Below are positions 19,114-29,397 of a stretch of DNA of 64,000 bases, in pieces. Within the stretch, counting starts at the first letter, position 1. Each line of letters opens with the position of its first letter. The translations under genes were made by a program, and so were the position numbers. Source of the stretch: Ustilago trichophora (taxonomy: Eukaryota > Basidiomycota > Ustilaginomycetes > Ustilaginales > Ustilaginaceae); NCBI GenBank assembly GCA_900323505.1, contig OOIN01000018.1, forward strand, positions 372,001-436,000, given 5' to 3'. The notes beneath the pieces were generated by a model. The model made no database searches. It had not been told where the DNA came from and was given only the letters and a program-made list of their open reading frames with translations.

Positions 19114-20676
19114 ATGACCACCCAACAAGCAGCATCAAGCGCACCCGCGCCAGTCACCATCTCCACCCCCACCGGCAACAAGTGGCAAGTTCCCTCCGGT
19201 ATCTTCATTAACAATGCTTTTCACGCCTCTGCATCTGGCAAGACCTTCGACTCGGTCAATCCTGCCACTGGCGAGAAGCTCTACACGCTTGCTCTCGGCG
19301 GCGCCGCTGACATCGAAGCTGCAGTGAAAGCTGCTCGTACTGCGTTCAACACCACCTGGGGCAAAAAGTCGACACCGACACAACGCTCTCAGCTGCTGCT
19401 CAAATTTGCCGATCTGGTCGACCAGCACCTCGACGAGCTGTCAGAGCTCGAGAGTATGGACAACGGCAAGCCCGTCTGGATGGCGAGCGCTTTCGACGTC
19501 CCTGACTCGGCAGGATGCTTGCGTTACTACGGCGGTCTGGCCGACAAGATCGAGGGCAAGACGATTGAACAGACCGAGGGTGAGAAGATCGCGTACACCC
19601 GCATCGAGCCTCTCGGTATCTGTGGCCAGATCATCCCTTGGAACTACCCAATTCAGATGGCTGCCTGGAAGTTGGGCCCTGCTCTTGCAGCTGGCAACTG
19701 TGTCATCCTCAAGCCTGCCGAACAGACGCCTTTGACCGCGCTCAAGCTCGCCCAGCTCTCTGTCGAGGCTGGTTTCCCAGCTGGTGTTATCAGCGTTGTC
19801 AACGGATACGGTGCCGAAGTCGGCGAGGCTATCTCGAGACACATGGACATCCAAAAGGTCGCCTTCACCGGCTCTACTGCCACCGGAAAGCGCATCATGA
19901 AGGCGGCCGCGGAAAGCAATATGAAGAAGGTCACCCTCGAGCTCGGCGGCAAGTCTCCTGTAGTGGTCTTTGAAAGTGCCGACATTGAGCAGGCTGTCCG
20001 ATGGGTTTGCCTCGGAATCCTCTTCAACCAAGGCCAAGACTGCACTGCTGGCTCGCGCCTGTTTGTTCAAGACAAGATCTACGACAACTTCATGTCGCAG
20101 CTCGTTGCAGCATTCAAAGCACACAAAGTGGGAGATCCGTTCCACGAGCTCACCTTCCAGGGCCCGCAAGTGAGCAAGCAGCAGCAGGAAAAGATCCTCG
20201 ACATGATCGAATCAGGCAAGCGTCAGGGCGCCAAGGTCGAAGTCGGCGGCAAGGCATGGAGCGGGCCCGACGCCAAGTTCAACAAGGGCTTCTTTGTCGA
20301 GCCCACTATCTTCTCTGGCTGCCGTAAGGGTATGCGCATTGTCGACGAGGAGATTTTTGGCCCCGTGCTCGCGGTCGCCAAGTTCAGCACAGAGGAGGAG
20401 GCGGTCAAGCTCGCCAACGAGACAGAATACGGCCTCGGTGCCGGTGTCTTTTCGGAAAACGCAAGCCAGATTCAGCGCATGGTCTCTGCCATCGATGCTG
20501 GTACCGTATGGGTCAACAACTATGTGGCTCTTAGCAACTCTGTTCCCTTCGGCGGTATGAAGGCGAGTGGCTTTGGACGAGAGCTGGGTGTGGACGCGAT
20601 CAAGGCCTACTGCGATGTCAAGGCGATTCACTGGAACTATGGCGAGAAGCTCGATTGGCCTCTTCCCAAGCTCTGA
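19114..20676 (+). CDS. NAD(P)-dependent aldehyde dehydrogenase
   Basis: 520 residues, one exon, the usual size for a class 1/2 tetrameric ALDH. Conserved elements in order: IIPWNYPIQMAAWKLGPALA, the cofactor-loop FTGSTATGKRI, catalytic Glu276 in LELGGKSP, nucleophile Cys310 in FNQGQDCTAGSR, EEIFGPVLAVAKF, and the C-terminal PFGGMKASGFGRELG. It oxidises aldehydes to acids. The protein ends in PKL, which resembles a weak peroxisomal PTS1 tripeptide; there is no clear mitochondrial presequence. The next gene downstream on the same strand is a copper amine oxidase, which makes aldehydes. Smut fungi have ALDHs that turn indole-3-acetaldehyde into auxin (Iad1); whether this is one of them cannot be decided here. 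Confidence 0.95.
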   Translation: MTTQQAASSAPAPVTISTPTGNKWQVPSGIFINNAFHASASGKTFDSVNPATGEKLYTLALGGAADIEAAVKAARTAFNTTWGKKSTPTQRSQLLLKFADLVDQHLDELSELESMDNGKPVWMASAFDVPDSAGCLRYYGGLADKIEGKTIEQTEGEKIAYTRIEPLGICGQIIPWNYPIQMAAWKLGPALAAGNCVILKPAEQTPLTALKLAQLSVEAGFPAGVISVVNGYGAEVGEAISRHMDIQKVAFTGSTATGKRIMKAAAESNMKKVTLELGGKSPVVVFESADIEQAVRWVCLGILFNQGQDCTAGSRLFVQDKIYDNFMSQLVAAFKAHKVGDPFHELTFQGPQVSKQQQEKILDMIESGKRQGAKVEVGGKAWSGPDAKFNKGFFVEPTIFSGCRKGMRIVDEEIFGPVLAVAKFSTEEEAVKLANETEYGLGAGVFSENASQIQRMVSAIDAGTVWVNNYVALSNSVPFGGMKASGFGRELGVDAIKAYCDVKAIHWNYGEKLDWPLPKL

Positions 20677-22069
20677 ATGTTTGCTTCACGTTTCTTCAAT
20701 CAAAAAAAAAGCCTTATTGTCAGATCTTTGTCTGTCTAGAGTGAAGTGAGGACCTGGTGTTATCGACAGTCCTGTTGCAGCATTCTCGCAGAAGATATGA
20801 TATGACCATGAATACTCAGTGAATGTGGGCAATTCAGAATCGAGGATAGTGCGCTTGGCGTGGGGGAAAGGTGTCCCCCGCAAAGAATTAAAAATAAAAT
20901 TTAAAAAAAAACCGCTTCTCGGAACTTGACCGGCTTATCAGGTGCCGTTTTGTGCAAGGTGTCACGCGGTGCTTTGAATGACACTGCTCCTACGCCTCTT
21001 CCGTATCACACTGATAAGACGCTACCTCGTTAAGCACCCTCCCAGACGAGCCTCTCTGGAACCTTTGCTCTCCCAGCTGCTCTTGTCCAGACCCTGTGCA
21101 TTGCTTGGCTTTGAGGGATTTCGAACAGCGCTTCGTCAAATTGCCCTATCATTCTCTCTTGTGCGTTCAGTAGAGGCAATTTCGCTACGGTAGATCGTTT
21201 TCTACCTGTGGGCTGCCGAGCTGCCTCGTGCCTCTCTGAGGCTTGTGACGTTGCCAGCAGTCTCAGCCAAGAATGCTAATGTTGCAGAATCACAGAAACA
21301 AAGTACTTCCGTATCAGTGATTCCGCCTTCCGCGCTTCGCTCGATTCGCACTCTGGGTCATGCGATGCCCTTGTTGCCTGAGCTGCATTACCATTGGTCG
21401 GTTTGAATATAGCCTGCACTTCGGCTCTCTGTAGCCCATATGCACTCGCCTGTGACACTCCACAAAGTACAGCTTCGCTCCAAGCAGTACCCAATAACAA
21501 AGAGCCACACTGCCCCGCAAGGAGCAACGATGACCTCGTTAAGCACTTTTGATCCCTCACCCGGCTTATCCACCGAGCTTTTCCGCGGCGCTACTGAGTC
21601 TCGTCTAGCTCCATTCCACCCTCTGCAACGTGTCTGCATGGTCCCTTGATTCCCGCACGGTTTTTTTGCGAGAGCCTGAGCCAAATTCGCTCTCGCGAGC
21701 CGTTGTGCTTGTGGATAGCGCTTCAGCCGTGCCAATCGCTGCTCTCAGCAGGTATCACGACATCGTTGAGCTACATCTTACACGAGCCAAGAGTCGCACA
21801 GTGAGTATGGTGATTGGAGTGCGTTGATACGTTCGACATATAATGCCTCAACCCAACCCTCAGCTTTTCTCATCCCTTCTCTTTTACCCTCAACCCATAC
21901 TTGTTCTACATCCCTTGCACTTTGCTCACAAGACACGTGTAGATCACCAACACAGGCAAAAACACCTCACACCTCTGATCTCAGGTATACTAGCTCCCCT
22001 TCCCTTCGCTAGCAGATTTCCCGCATCACATCACAGACTCTGTATGCCATTGTTGCCGTCTAGCTCGCT
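20677..22069. other. Intergenic, amine oxidase promoter region
   Basis: 1.4 kb without a recognisable gene. The ALDH 3' end is followed by an A-run at 20700-20710 and an A/T-rich tract near 20885-20912. The last 230 bp before 22070 are C/T-rich leader sequence. Confidence 0.5.
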
Positions 22070-24514
22070 ATGATGTCGTCCACACAGTCTCATTCGTTTA
22101 ATCCCTCCGGAGCTGCTCGCCAGTCTGGTCTGCAGCTCGATCACCACCCTCTCGACCCTCTGACTGCTTCAGAGCTCGCCGCTGTCTCGCTCATCGTGCG
22201 AAGCCACTTTGCAGTCCGCACTTCGGTCAAGGCCATCAAATTCTGCAGTTCGCTGCTCATTCCTCCTCCCAAGGCGGCGGTGCTGTATGCGCTCGGTCTC
22301 CCCCTCCCCCGCGGAACCAAGCTCGACGACAAGAGCGCTCGCCAGCTCCTCAACCGACGTGCTGAGGCTCAGGTAGTCGATGTCATCGCTGGTGACACCT
22401 ACGAGGTCAATGTAGCCCTCGCCAACGATCTCCCCCTTCCCGGCCGCGACGGCAAGTACGCTCCTTCGACCGCCGAGACGCTCGGTAAGGTCGAAAGTAT
22501 CAAGAAGCTCGATGCCGGTGTTCAGCCCGGTCTGACCCCCGAAGAGGTCAACGAAGCTGAGGACATCCTCCGATCGGACCCTCGCGTCGTCGCCATCGCT
22601 CGTGAGGTCGGTATTGAGCCTGAGAACCTCTGGGCCGACGGCTGGTCGCTCGGCTATGACGACCGATTCGACAAGAAGATCCGCGTCCAGCAGTGCCTCG
22701 TCTATGCCCGCAAGAGCGAGCACGAGAACCTCTACGCCCACCCCATGGACTTCTACCCCGTCATCGACATCAATGCTGGCAAGGTCATCGCCATCGACTT
22801 CCCTGGTCACCGTGACCCTGTCACTGGCAAGCTCTCGACCCCCGAAGGCACCACCAAGCCTGGTCCCGTCACTATGGACAGGGACGAGGCGCTCGCATAC
22901 TCTGGCCGAAAACGTATCCCTCCCCCCATGGAGTCGTTCGACTACCTCCCTGAGCTCATGGCTCTCGACCCCAAGATGCCTCCCCTCCGCACAGATCTCA
23001 AGCCTCTCCACGTCGTACAGCCTGAGGGCGTGAGCTTCAAGCTGAATGGTAATGAGCTCGAGTGGCAGAAGTGGAAGATGCACATCGGCTTCCACCCGCG
23101 AGACGGTCTTATCCTCTCGACAATTAGCTACAACGACAAGGGCAACGTTCGCCCCATCGTCTACCGCATGTCGGTCGCCGAGATGGTTGTACCATACGCT
23201 TCCACTGAGCACCCACACCCACGCAAGTTTGCCTTTGATGTCGGTGAGTACGGCATGGGTACTCTTGCCAACAGTCTCAAGCTGGGATGCGACTGCCTCG
23301 GCACGATCCACTACCTCGACGGTCATTACGTCAACCTCGACGGTAGCGTCACTGCTGTCGAGAACGCCATCTGCATCCACGAGGAGGATGCGGGTATCGC
23401 CTGGAAGCACACCGACTACCGACCCGGTGGAAAGGTTCGCTCTGCACGTGGCCGCAAGTTGGTGGTTCAGATGATCTGCACCATTGCCAACTACGAGTAC
23501 ATCTTTGCCTACATGTTCCACACGGACGGCAGTATCCAGCTCGAGACCAAGCTCTCCGGTATCCTCAACCTGTACGTCAAGGACAAGGACGAGCCGAACC
23601 CATACGGTGTTGAGGTAGCCCCCCAGGTCAACGCCCACTACCACCAGCATCTGTTTGCGCTCAAGATCGACCCCATGGTGGACGGTTGCGAGAACACAGT
23701 GATCCAAACTGACTGTGAGCCAACACCAGCACCCACGGGCTCGGACCGAAACTACCTCGGTAACGGCTTTGTTACCGTCAAGACGCCGATCAACGTGTCT
23801 GGAGGTTACGACTGGGACTGGTCGCGACACCGTACCTGGGCGATCTACAACACCAATAAGCAGCACTACGCCGCTGGACTTCCTGTGGGGTACAAGATTC
23901 ACACGCGAGACTGGGAGCCATTGGCGCTGCAGAAGGACTCGATGGTGGCGCAGCGAGCCGAGTTTAGCAAGCATGCGCTGTGGGTGACCAAGTTCAACGA
24001 GGAGCAGCTGTGGCCTGCGGGCAAGTACGTTCCTCAGCAGCGAGGTACCGCTCCGGATTCGTTGGGCAACTGGGCGAGGGAGCAGAACAAGGTGGATGAT
24101 GAAGAGATCACGGTGCACGCCGTGTATGGTATCACCCACATCCCTCACGCGGAGCAGTTCCCCGTGATGCCGGTGGAACACCTCAACGTGTGGTTGAAGC
24201 CGGCCAACTTCTTCGACTTCAACCCTGCACAGGACTTGCCCGCGCTCAACGATCCCTTCTCGGTGAGCGCATTCGGCGAGAACACGGGCAAGGCACAGTT
24301 TGATGCCAAGTCAAATCCTGCGGCGCCCGCCTCGTCGACTCCGGCAGGCGGATGCTGCTCGAGCAAGCCTAAGCAGCAGGCCAACGTTTCGGTGCCCCAG
24401 CCACGTCAGGGAATCAGCTTGTCGGCTCCATCCAAGTCGGGCGGCGGCTCAGTCTCTGCTGCTCACCCTAAGAGCTGCGCGTGCTGCGCCAGCGATAGCT
24501 CGAGTCGTCTCTAA
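22070..24514 (+). CDS. Copper-containing amine oxidase (TPQ), likely peroxisomal
   Basis: 814 residues, one exon. Catalytic base Asp390 in FAFDVGEYGMG. Topaquinone precursor Tyr475 in the TIANYEYIF consensus (N-Y-D/E-Y). Copper ligands His525 and His527 in HYHQHLF and His690 in GITHIPHAEQFPVMP. The N2 and N3 domains are present, and the length fits fungal copper amine oxidases plus a tail. The enzyme converts primary amines, O2 and water to aldehyde, H2O2 and ammonia. The protein ends in SRL, a good PTS1 signal, which agrees with peroxisomal H2O2-producing fungal amine oxidases. Before it lies a tail of about 70 residues with two Cys clusters (GGCCSSKPK and SCACCASDSS). Codons are strongly C-ending, which also explains the long antisense open frame. 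It follows an ALDH on the same strand. Confidence 0.96.
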   Translation: MMSSTQSHSFNPSGAARQSGLQLDHHPLDPLTASELAAVSLIVRSHFAVRTSVKAIKFCSSLLIPPPKAAVLYALGLPLPRGTKLDDKSARQLLNRRAEAQVVDVIAGDTYEVNVALANDLPLPGRDGKYAPSTAETLGKVESIKKLDAGVQPGLTPEEVNEAEDILRSDPRVVAIAREVGIEPENLWADGWSLGYDDRFDKKIRVQQCLVYARKSEHENLYAHPMDFYPVIDINAGKVIAIDFPGHRDPVTGKLSTPEGTTKPGPVTMDRDEALAYSGRKRIPPPMESFDYLPELMALDPKMPPLRTDLKPLHVVQPEGVSFKLNGNELEWQKWKMHIGFHPRDGLILSTISYNDKGNVRPIVYRMSVAEMVVPYASTEHPHPRKFAFDVGEYGMGTLANSLKLGCDCLGTIHYLDGHYVNLDGSVTAVENAICIHEEDAGIAWKHTDYRPGGKVRSARGRKLVVQMICTIANYEYIFAYMFHTDGSIQLETKLSGILNLYVKDKDEPNPYGVEVAPQVNAHYHQHLFALKIDPMVDGCENTVIQTDCEPTPAPTGSDRNYLGNGFVTVKTPINVSGGYDWDWSRHRTWAIYNTNKQHYAAGLPVGYKIHTRDWEPLALQKDSMVAQRAEFSKHALWVTKFNEEQLWPAGKYVPQQRGTAPDSLGNWAREQNKVDDEEITVHAVYGITHIPHAEQFPVMPVEHLNVWLKPANFFDFNPAQDLPALNDPFSVSAFGENTGKAQFDAKSNPAAPASSTPAGGCCSSKPKQQANVSVPQPRQGISLSAPSKSGGGSVSAAHPKSCACCASDSSSRL

Positions 24515-25359
24515 GTCACTTCGTAGTCACTTTGTTTATTGTTCAGCATCCGATACCACAGTCAAGATCCACTTGCATTATCGTCGTCGTCATTGTCATA
24601 ACCATTATATTTCCAGCATAGGTTCCCGTTTCATTGCCCTGTACTCGTGTAAACAGCAGTTACTGTATCTGAAATCGATTGCGATGCTCTCGTCAAAGTC
24701 TTCGTGTGTGAAGCTGGCTATGGTGAAGATGAGGAACTACTATTGCGAGCATCTTGATTTGTGGGGTCGACGGTGCTAACACAATCGATTCAAAAATCAC
24801 GGCTACCAGCTCGGAAGCGATTTTGGCTCAAAAAAAAAAAAAGGAGAAAAAAATCAAAAAAATCGGGACAGTTTTCTGGCATTGTTTGGTTATTTCTTGC
24901 TATCCGAACCAAGTCAAAACGGAGAAGCCAAAAATCGAAAAGAAAAAGAGAAAAAAAAAAAAAAAAAGGGAAGCGAATCAGGGTCAAGAAATTCCTGTTC
25001 GTCAGTTCCCGGTCTTGTATCCGTACCAACAGTTTCATCGTCGTCGCGCAGCATACGACATCTCACACAACACCTCGAGGCTCTTGATATCATATCAGTC
25101 TGCTGCACGGGCACAACAGACAAGGACAGGGCGTCAAGCTGCAGAATCGGATGCAAGTCTAGCACATAAGGCCACGCGGGATGCAAACTTGACAGAAGCC
25201 AGAGCCAAGGGGATCGTATCACTGCTCCAGCTCCTATCCGGTCTAGTCGCCAGGCTGCACATATCCGCAGTCCTTGGCTTGCTGCTTTCCCTCCACAGAA
25301 CCTGTCCAACTCGCCGTCTTCCGAGCGTGCAGCTCAAGAAGAAAAGATTGCTTGCCGCA
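24515..25359. other. Intergenic with A-rich tracts, regulator leader
   Basis: 845 bp upstream of the Zn2Cys6 gene. It contains A-runs around 24830-24860 and 24940-24967 on the plus strand, separated by purine-rich sequence. The frame of the next gene stays open back to 24754, but the encoded Lys-rich stretch comes from these A-runs, so it is not called coding. Confidence 0.5.
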
Positions 25360-28300
25360 ATGACGGCTGCTTCTACCCCAGCTGCCTCGACACCATCCCA
25401 GCGTGCTCCTTCCGCCGCCCCCGCATCTGCACCTTCTGCCCGCAGCAACGGTTCTCCCACACGACCGCCTCACAGAGACCATCCTAGCACCGAGCTGTAC
25501 GACAACGGACGCCGAGGAGACTATCAAACACCCACGCGACATGAATCATCCGCTTCCTCCTCGTCGAAACTGAACACCAAAGCGAGTGGCACCACCAAAT
25601 CCTCGTTCGCATCACCTGCTTCAACGTCTCGGCGCAAGATGAACAACGATAAAGCTGAAAAGCGCAGGAGCAGTCGCGCTTGTCTCGAGTGTCGACTGGC
25701 CAAGACAAAGTGCCACGTAACCGACAGCCAGGACGTTTGCGACCGCTGTGCAAAGTTCTCCTTCGAATGCAGATTCGTCCGGCATCACAGGGGTCGCAAG
25801 CCGGTCTCAAAGCTAGCCTCGATCGATACCGACGATTTGGATGCTGCAGGAGGCTCGTCGCGTCACGCAGCGTCGGATGATGACATGGGAACGGATCACG
25901 ACAGCGATTCTGCCAACGAGGATATCGCCTCCAAACTCGACTCTGCGGCACCCAGCCAAGACGGTACACAGGCTGCAGATGGTCCGGAAGCCAATCGTGC
26001 GTCAGCGCGCGAACAAGATCCGACCGTCGCTTCTGCCTCGGATGGTCCACAGCGAAGAAGCAGAGAGGCTGTATCGGCAAGAGCGGCAGGCAGTCGCTCG
26101 CATAGCAAAGCCAGATTGCATCGAAGCGCCAACAGTCTGCATGAGCTCGACACCAACGCTAGACGCAGAATCTGGGAAATGCTCGCGCAAAAGATCCCGC
26201 AACGTGGATCAACTTATACCTTTGTCAGCAAAGGTGAGGTCGCTCATGACAATCTTCAAGCTTCAACATCAAAGTCTACCAGCAAAGCCAGCACAGGTGG
26301 CAGCAAGAGGGCATCGTCGCCCTCAAGAGCATCTGGCTCGGACGTCAAGGATCAAGGCGACGAAAGCGACACCAAATTGAAAGCAGGCGAATCGATACAA
26401 ACCCAAGCCGTAGACGCTGCAGCCAGCTCATTACAGGCAACAAAGACCTCCGCACCATCACAGCACTTTGCCTCGACGTTCCGCAACCTTCTCCGTCCGG
26501 TGGACAAGCGGGCCGGTGCAACGACAGCGCAGGAAGAAGCAGCTTCTGCAGTGACCGCGAGATATCCAAGGCTTCCCGAGACGCTCAACTTGTTTGGGTC
26601 TAAGGATCCCGTCGACCTGGGCATCCTATCCATGGCCGCGGCCCGGCGGCTCTACGCTTACTACTTCAAGCACCTGAATCCGTGGGGGATGAACTTTGAC
26701 CCGTACTTTGTCTCTCACGATGCGGTCCGCGCTTCGTCGTCCTTCCTCTACTCGACCATCCTCTACTTGGCTTCCAGGTACATCGAGCTCGAGGATGCGG
26801 ATGAGACACACAGCGAAGCAGCACAGGCATTCTACGGTGCCACGTTCACCAGGCCACGCCCGGACGACGATCGCGTGACTGCTGCCATCTCCGCTCAGCT
26901 GGGGAGCCATGTTCGCAGTCTGGCCATCACAGCGTTCGCTCTCGGTGATAGGAGGATGGAGACGGGTGTGGCAATGTACTTGAGCTCGGTGTGGAAGGAG
27001 GCAGACGATCACTTTACCATCCTATACTGCAGTTATGCGGCCAAGATCATGAGTGATATCCCTACCGAGCTTCTTTCCCTGTTGCCATCCTCTGCCGGGC
27101 ACACCTCCTCACGCACCAAAATTGGCACCAAGCCACCCCCAGAAGACGCAGCCTCAGCCGCGACGTTGCACCAACAGCGACTCCGACGCAACCAACAACG
27201 GCAGTTCCTCTTCCACTTTATCCAAGAACATACCCACCTGCTCCATTTTGCACCAAGACCCAACTTTGATCGTGGTCCAAGCCTCTTGCGCAACCTCCTT
27301 GCGTGGGCGGACGACGCACTAGCCACTGAGGATGACATTCTGCTGTGTGCCGATATCGACTCGGTCCTGTTGCAGACCAAGTACAAGTCGATCATGGAGC
27401 GGGCTCAGGCACAGGAGAAGGATACTCTGTATGGCGGAAGTGAGTGCTTCCTGTTGCTGCAGAGCTTTATGGATGAACTGGAAGGGTGGAGAAGCAGGTG
27501 GGAGCTGCAGGCGAGGAAGATCGATGAGCGCTTCGGACGCGACGCGAAACCACACACAGAAGAGGATCAGGAAGGCGCAGACAAGGATGGCGAAGCTGCA
27601 GGAGATGGAGAAGAGGACGAAGAGGGAGATGGAGAAAGCTTTGCCGGGCACCTACCGCTAGATGCGCGCATGCATCTGCTTAGCGTGATGCGAAGCAGTT
27701 TGGTGATGCAAATCTCGAGCATTGCCTTCCGTGCTTCGTTGCGGGACATCAACAAGGCCAAGCCAACCGCTGCGGGCAAGTCAAGCAGCGGCGGAGCATC
27801 GTCCGCATTCTCCCCCTCAGCCCTGTCCGCAATGGACGATCGCGCAGAGCAGATCTACTATACGTGTCTCGACTCGGCTCTGAACCTGCTCGTCCACACG
27901 ATGCAGATGCCGCCTTCGATCCTTCGACACGCACAGGATATGATCATGGTCCTCGCCCCACACGCCGCTCTGCTCGCGACCTATCTCATCTCGCTTCCTC
28001 TCCCAAGCCTTCCGTCGAACTTTGCCGCGTCTAGCGCTGCTGCATCTGAGCGGCTGAGTTACGAGTATGCCAAGGTCAAGACACGAATCAGACGGAGGAA
28101 GGAGTACGAGAGAAAGTGTTTGGAGCTGATGCGGGATACCAGGGAGAGTTTCAGATTGGCCCAAGTGAGGGGCGACGATCATGTCGGGCTGTGTGCGCAG
28201 TACTTTGATTCGCTGTTGAATGTCATCGAGGGTGATACGGCGGACGCGAGCAATGGCGCGCCACCGTCGACGACAGCGGTGGCGGGAGGACGACCAGGCA

Positions 28301-29190
28301 GGTCGTTGTTGAGCAACACAAGCGTACTTGCTGGGACCAAACGGTCGAGGAGCACGCTCGATGTACATCGTGCTGATGAAGAGAGCACGGCCCTCCCACG
28401 AAATGTTGCTCAAACCTCTGCGTCGGAGAATGCATTGGCGCGTTCGAGTTCAGCCGGTCCGACGCCGTCGCGCTCTGCACCACCGCTGCCAGGACCCCAA
28501 GTATCACGTCACCCGCAAGGGCACCGTCATCATCCAAACAACATGGACGCTTCCGCGGCCGAGACCTTGCTCAATCTTCACTCGGAAAGCCAGCCATTCG
28601 GCACTCCTGCCGCCTACTCTTCTTCCACCAACGAAGATGGAGAGGAAGCACACTCGAACAGCACCAGCGCTACAGGAGCTGCAGGAGAAAACTCGTCCGC
28701 AGCCGGAGGGCGGATCTTCAACAGCAGCGGGACGTACTATCCCGGCTCTCACTTGCCACATCGTGTCGGAGGGGCACAGTCACATCACAGCGCTTCCACT
28801 CCTCCCTCCTCCAGCACGATAACAGCCCCTTCAGCCCCGTTCTCACCGGGGAGCTTTATCAGCACAGGAATGTTTGGCCACTTTGCAGCGCCCTCTTCGA
28901 TCCCAAATTCGCCTCAGCATCCTGGATTCCATGCTGCTGGAGGAGGGCATCATCCACACCACCACCCATCGCATCATCCTCATGCATCGCATCCGCATGG
29001 ATACGTCCCACCGCACAACGCGGCACCGGGCACGGCAGGGGGTGAATTTGGCGGATTTGCACCAGGCGTGCTCGCTCCACCAGGAGGAACGGTTACCCCA
29101 ACAGGAGCCAATGGCACAGGAACATCGACACCGGTCGACTGGACTTGGTTGCAGAGCTTTTTGGAAGTCCCTGAGTTTTCGTGGATGTAG
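25360..29190 (+). CDS. Zn(II)2Cys6 fungal transcription factor
   Basis: 1276 residues from the ATG at 25360 (MTAASTPAASTP). The binuclear zinc cluster spans Cys108 to Cys137 with spacing CX2CX6CX8CX2CX6C (ACLECRLAKTKC, then CDRCAKFSFEC), followed by basic RHHRGRKP. A fungal middle homology-type region follows from about residue 415 (RLYAYYFKHLNPWGMNFDPYF, then SSFLYSTILYLASRYIELED). Downstream are an acidic stretch (EEDEEGDGE) and a His-rich, Pro/Ser-rich C-terminus that could activate transcription. The upstream frame is open but repeat-derived, so the start could lie elsewhere. Targets are unknown; the adjacent amine oxidase is one candidate by position only. It converges on QCR10, with about 200 bp between them. 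Confidence 0.9.
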   Translation: MTAASTPAASTPSQRAPSAAPASAPSARSNGSPTRPPHRDHPSTELYDNGRRGDYQTPTRHESSASSSSKLNTKASGTTKSSFASPASTSRRKMNNDKAEKRRSSRACLECRLAKTKCHVTDSQDVCDRCAKFSFECRFVRHHRGRKPVSKLASIDTDDLDAAGGSSRHAASDDDMGTDHDSDSANEDIASKLDSAAPSQDGTQAADGPEANRASAREQDPTVASASDGPQRRSREAVSARAAGSRSHSKARLHRSANSLHELDTNARRRIWEMLAQKIPQRGSTYTFVSKGEVAHDNLQASTSKSTSKASTGGSKRASSPSRASGSDVKDQGDESDTKLKAGESIQTQAVDAAASSLQATKTSAPSQHFASTFRNLLRPVDKRAGATTAQEEAASAVTARYPRLPETLNLFGSKDPVDLGILSMAAARRLYAYYFKHLNPWGMNFDPYFVSHDAVRASSSFLYSTILYLASRYIELEDADETHSEAAQAFYGATFTRPRPDDDRVTAAISAQLGSHVRSLAITAFALGDRRMETGVAMYLSSVWKEADDHFTILYCSYAAKIMSDIPTELLSLLPSSAGHTSSRTKIGTKPPPEDAASAATLHQQRLRRNQQRQFLFHFIQEHTHLLHFAPRPNFDRGPSLLRNLLAWADDALATEDDILLCADIDSVLLQTKYKSIMERAQAQEKDTLYGGSECFLLLQSFMDELEGWRSRWELQARKIDERFGRDAKPHTEEDQEGADKDGEAAGDGEEDEEGDGESFAGHLPLDARMHLLSVMRSSLVMQISSIAFRASLRDINKAKPTAAGKSSSGGASSAFSPSALSAMDDRAEQIYYTCLDSALNLLVHTMQMPPSILRHAQDMIMVLAPHAALLATYLISLPLPSLPSNFAASSAAASERLSYEYAKVKTRIRRRKEYERKCLELMRDTRESFRLAQVRGDDHVGLCAQYFDSLLNVIEGDTADASNGAPPSTTAVAGGRPGRSLLSNTSVLAGTKRSRSTLDVHRADEESTALPRNVAQTSASENALARSSSAGPTPSRSAPPLPGPQVSRHPQGHRHHPNNMDASAAETLLNLHSESQPFGTPAAYSSSTNEDGEEAHSNSTSATGAAGENSSAAGGRIFNSSGTYYPGSHLPHRVGGAQSHHSASTPPSSSTITAPSAPFSPGSFISTGMFGHFAAPSSIPNSPQHPGFHAAGGGHHPHHHPSHHPHASHPHGYVPPHNAAPGTAGGEFGGFAPGVLAPPGGTVTPTGANGTGTSTPVDWTWLQSFLEVPEFSWM

Positions 29191-29397
29191 TAACCCTTTC
29201 CCCGCCCTTTGTTGTCTCTTATCCCGGGCGCAATGCCTGTCAAAAAATCAACTCTCGATCTGATGCGAATCCAGAATGTGGTCTATGAGGCGGTCAAGAA
29301 ATGAGCAAACGTAGCGCAAATATCGAGATGTATATGTGTGTGTTGATTGCGAACCGAATCCGTGCTATGGGAAGTGAAGAGGGCAGGTTTGTGCAGT

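Noticed and set aside
22169..24181. 670-codon open frame antisense to the amine oxidase
   Set aside because: Explained by strong codon bias of the sense gene, which avoids codons that read as stops on the other strand; no domains and an alternate start.
24754..25359. N-terminal extension of the Zn2Cys6 protein
   Set aside because: Lys-rich stretch comes from A-runs; the first plausible start is at 25360.
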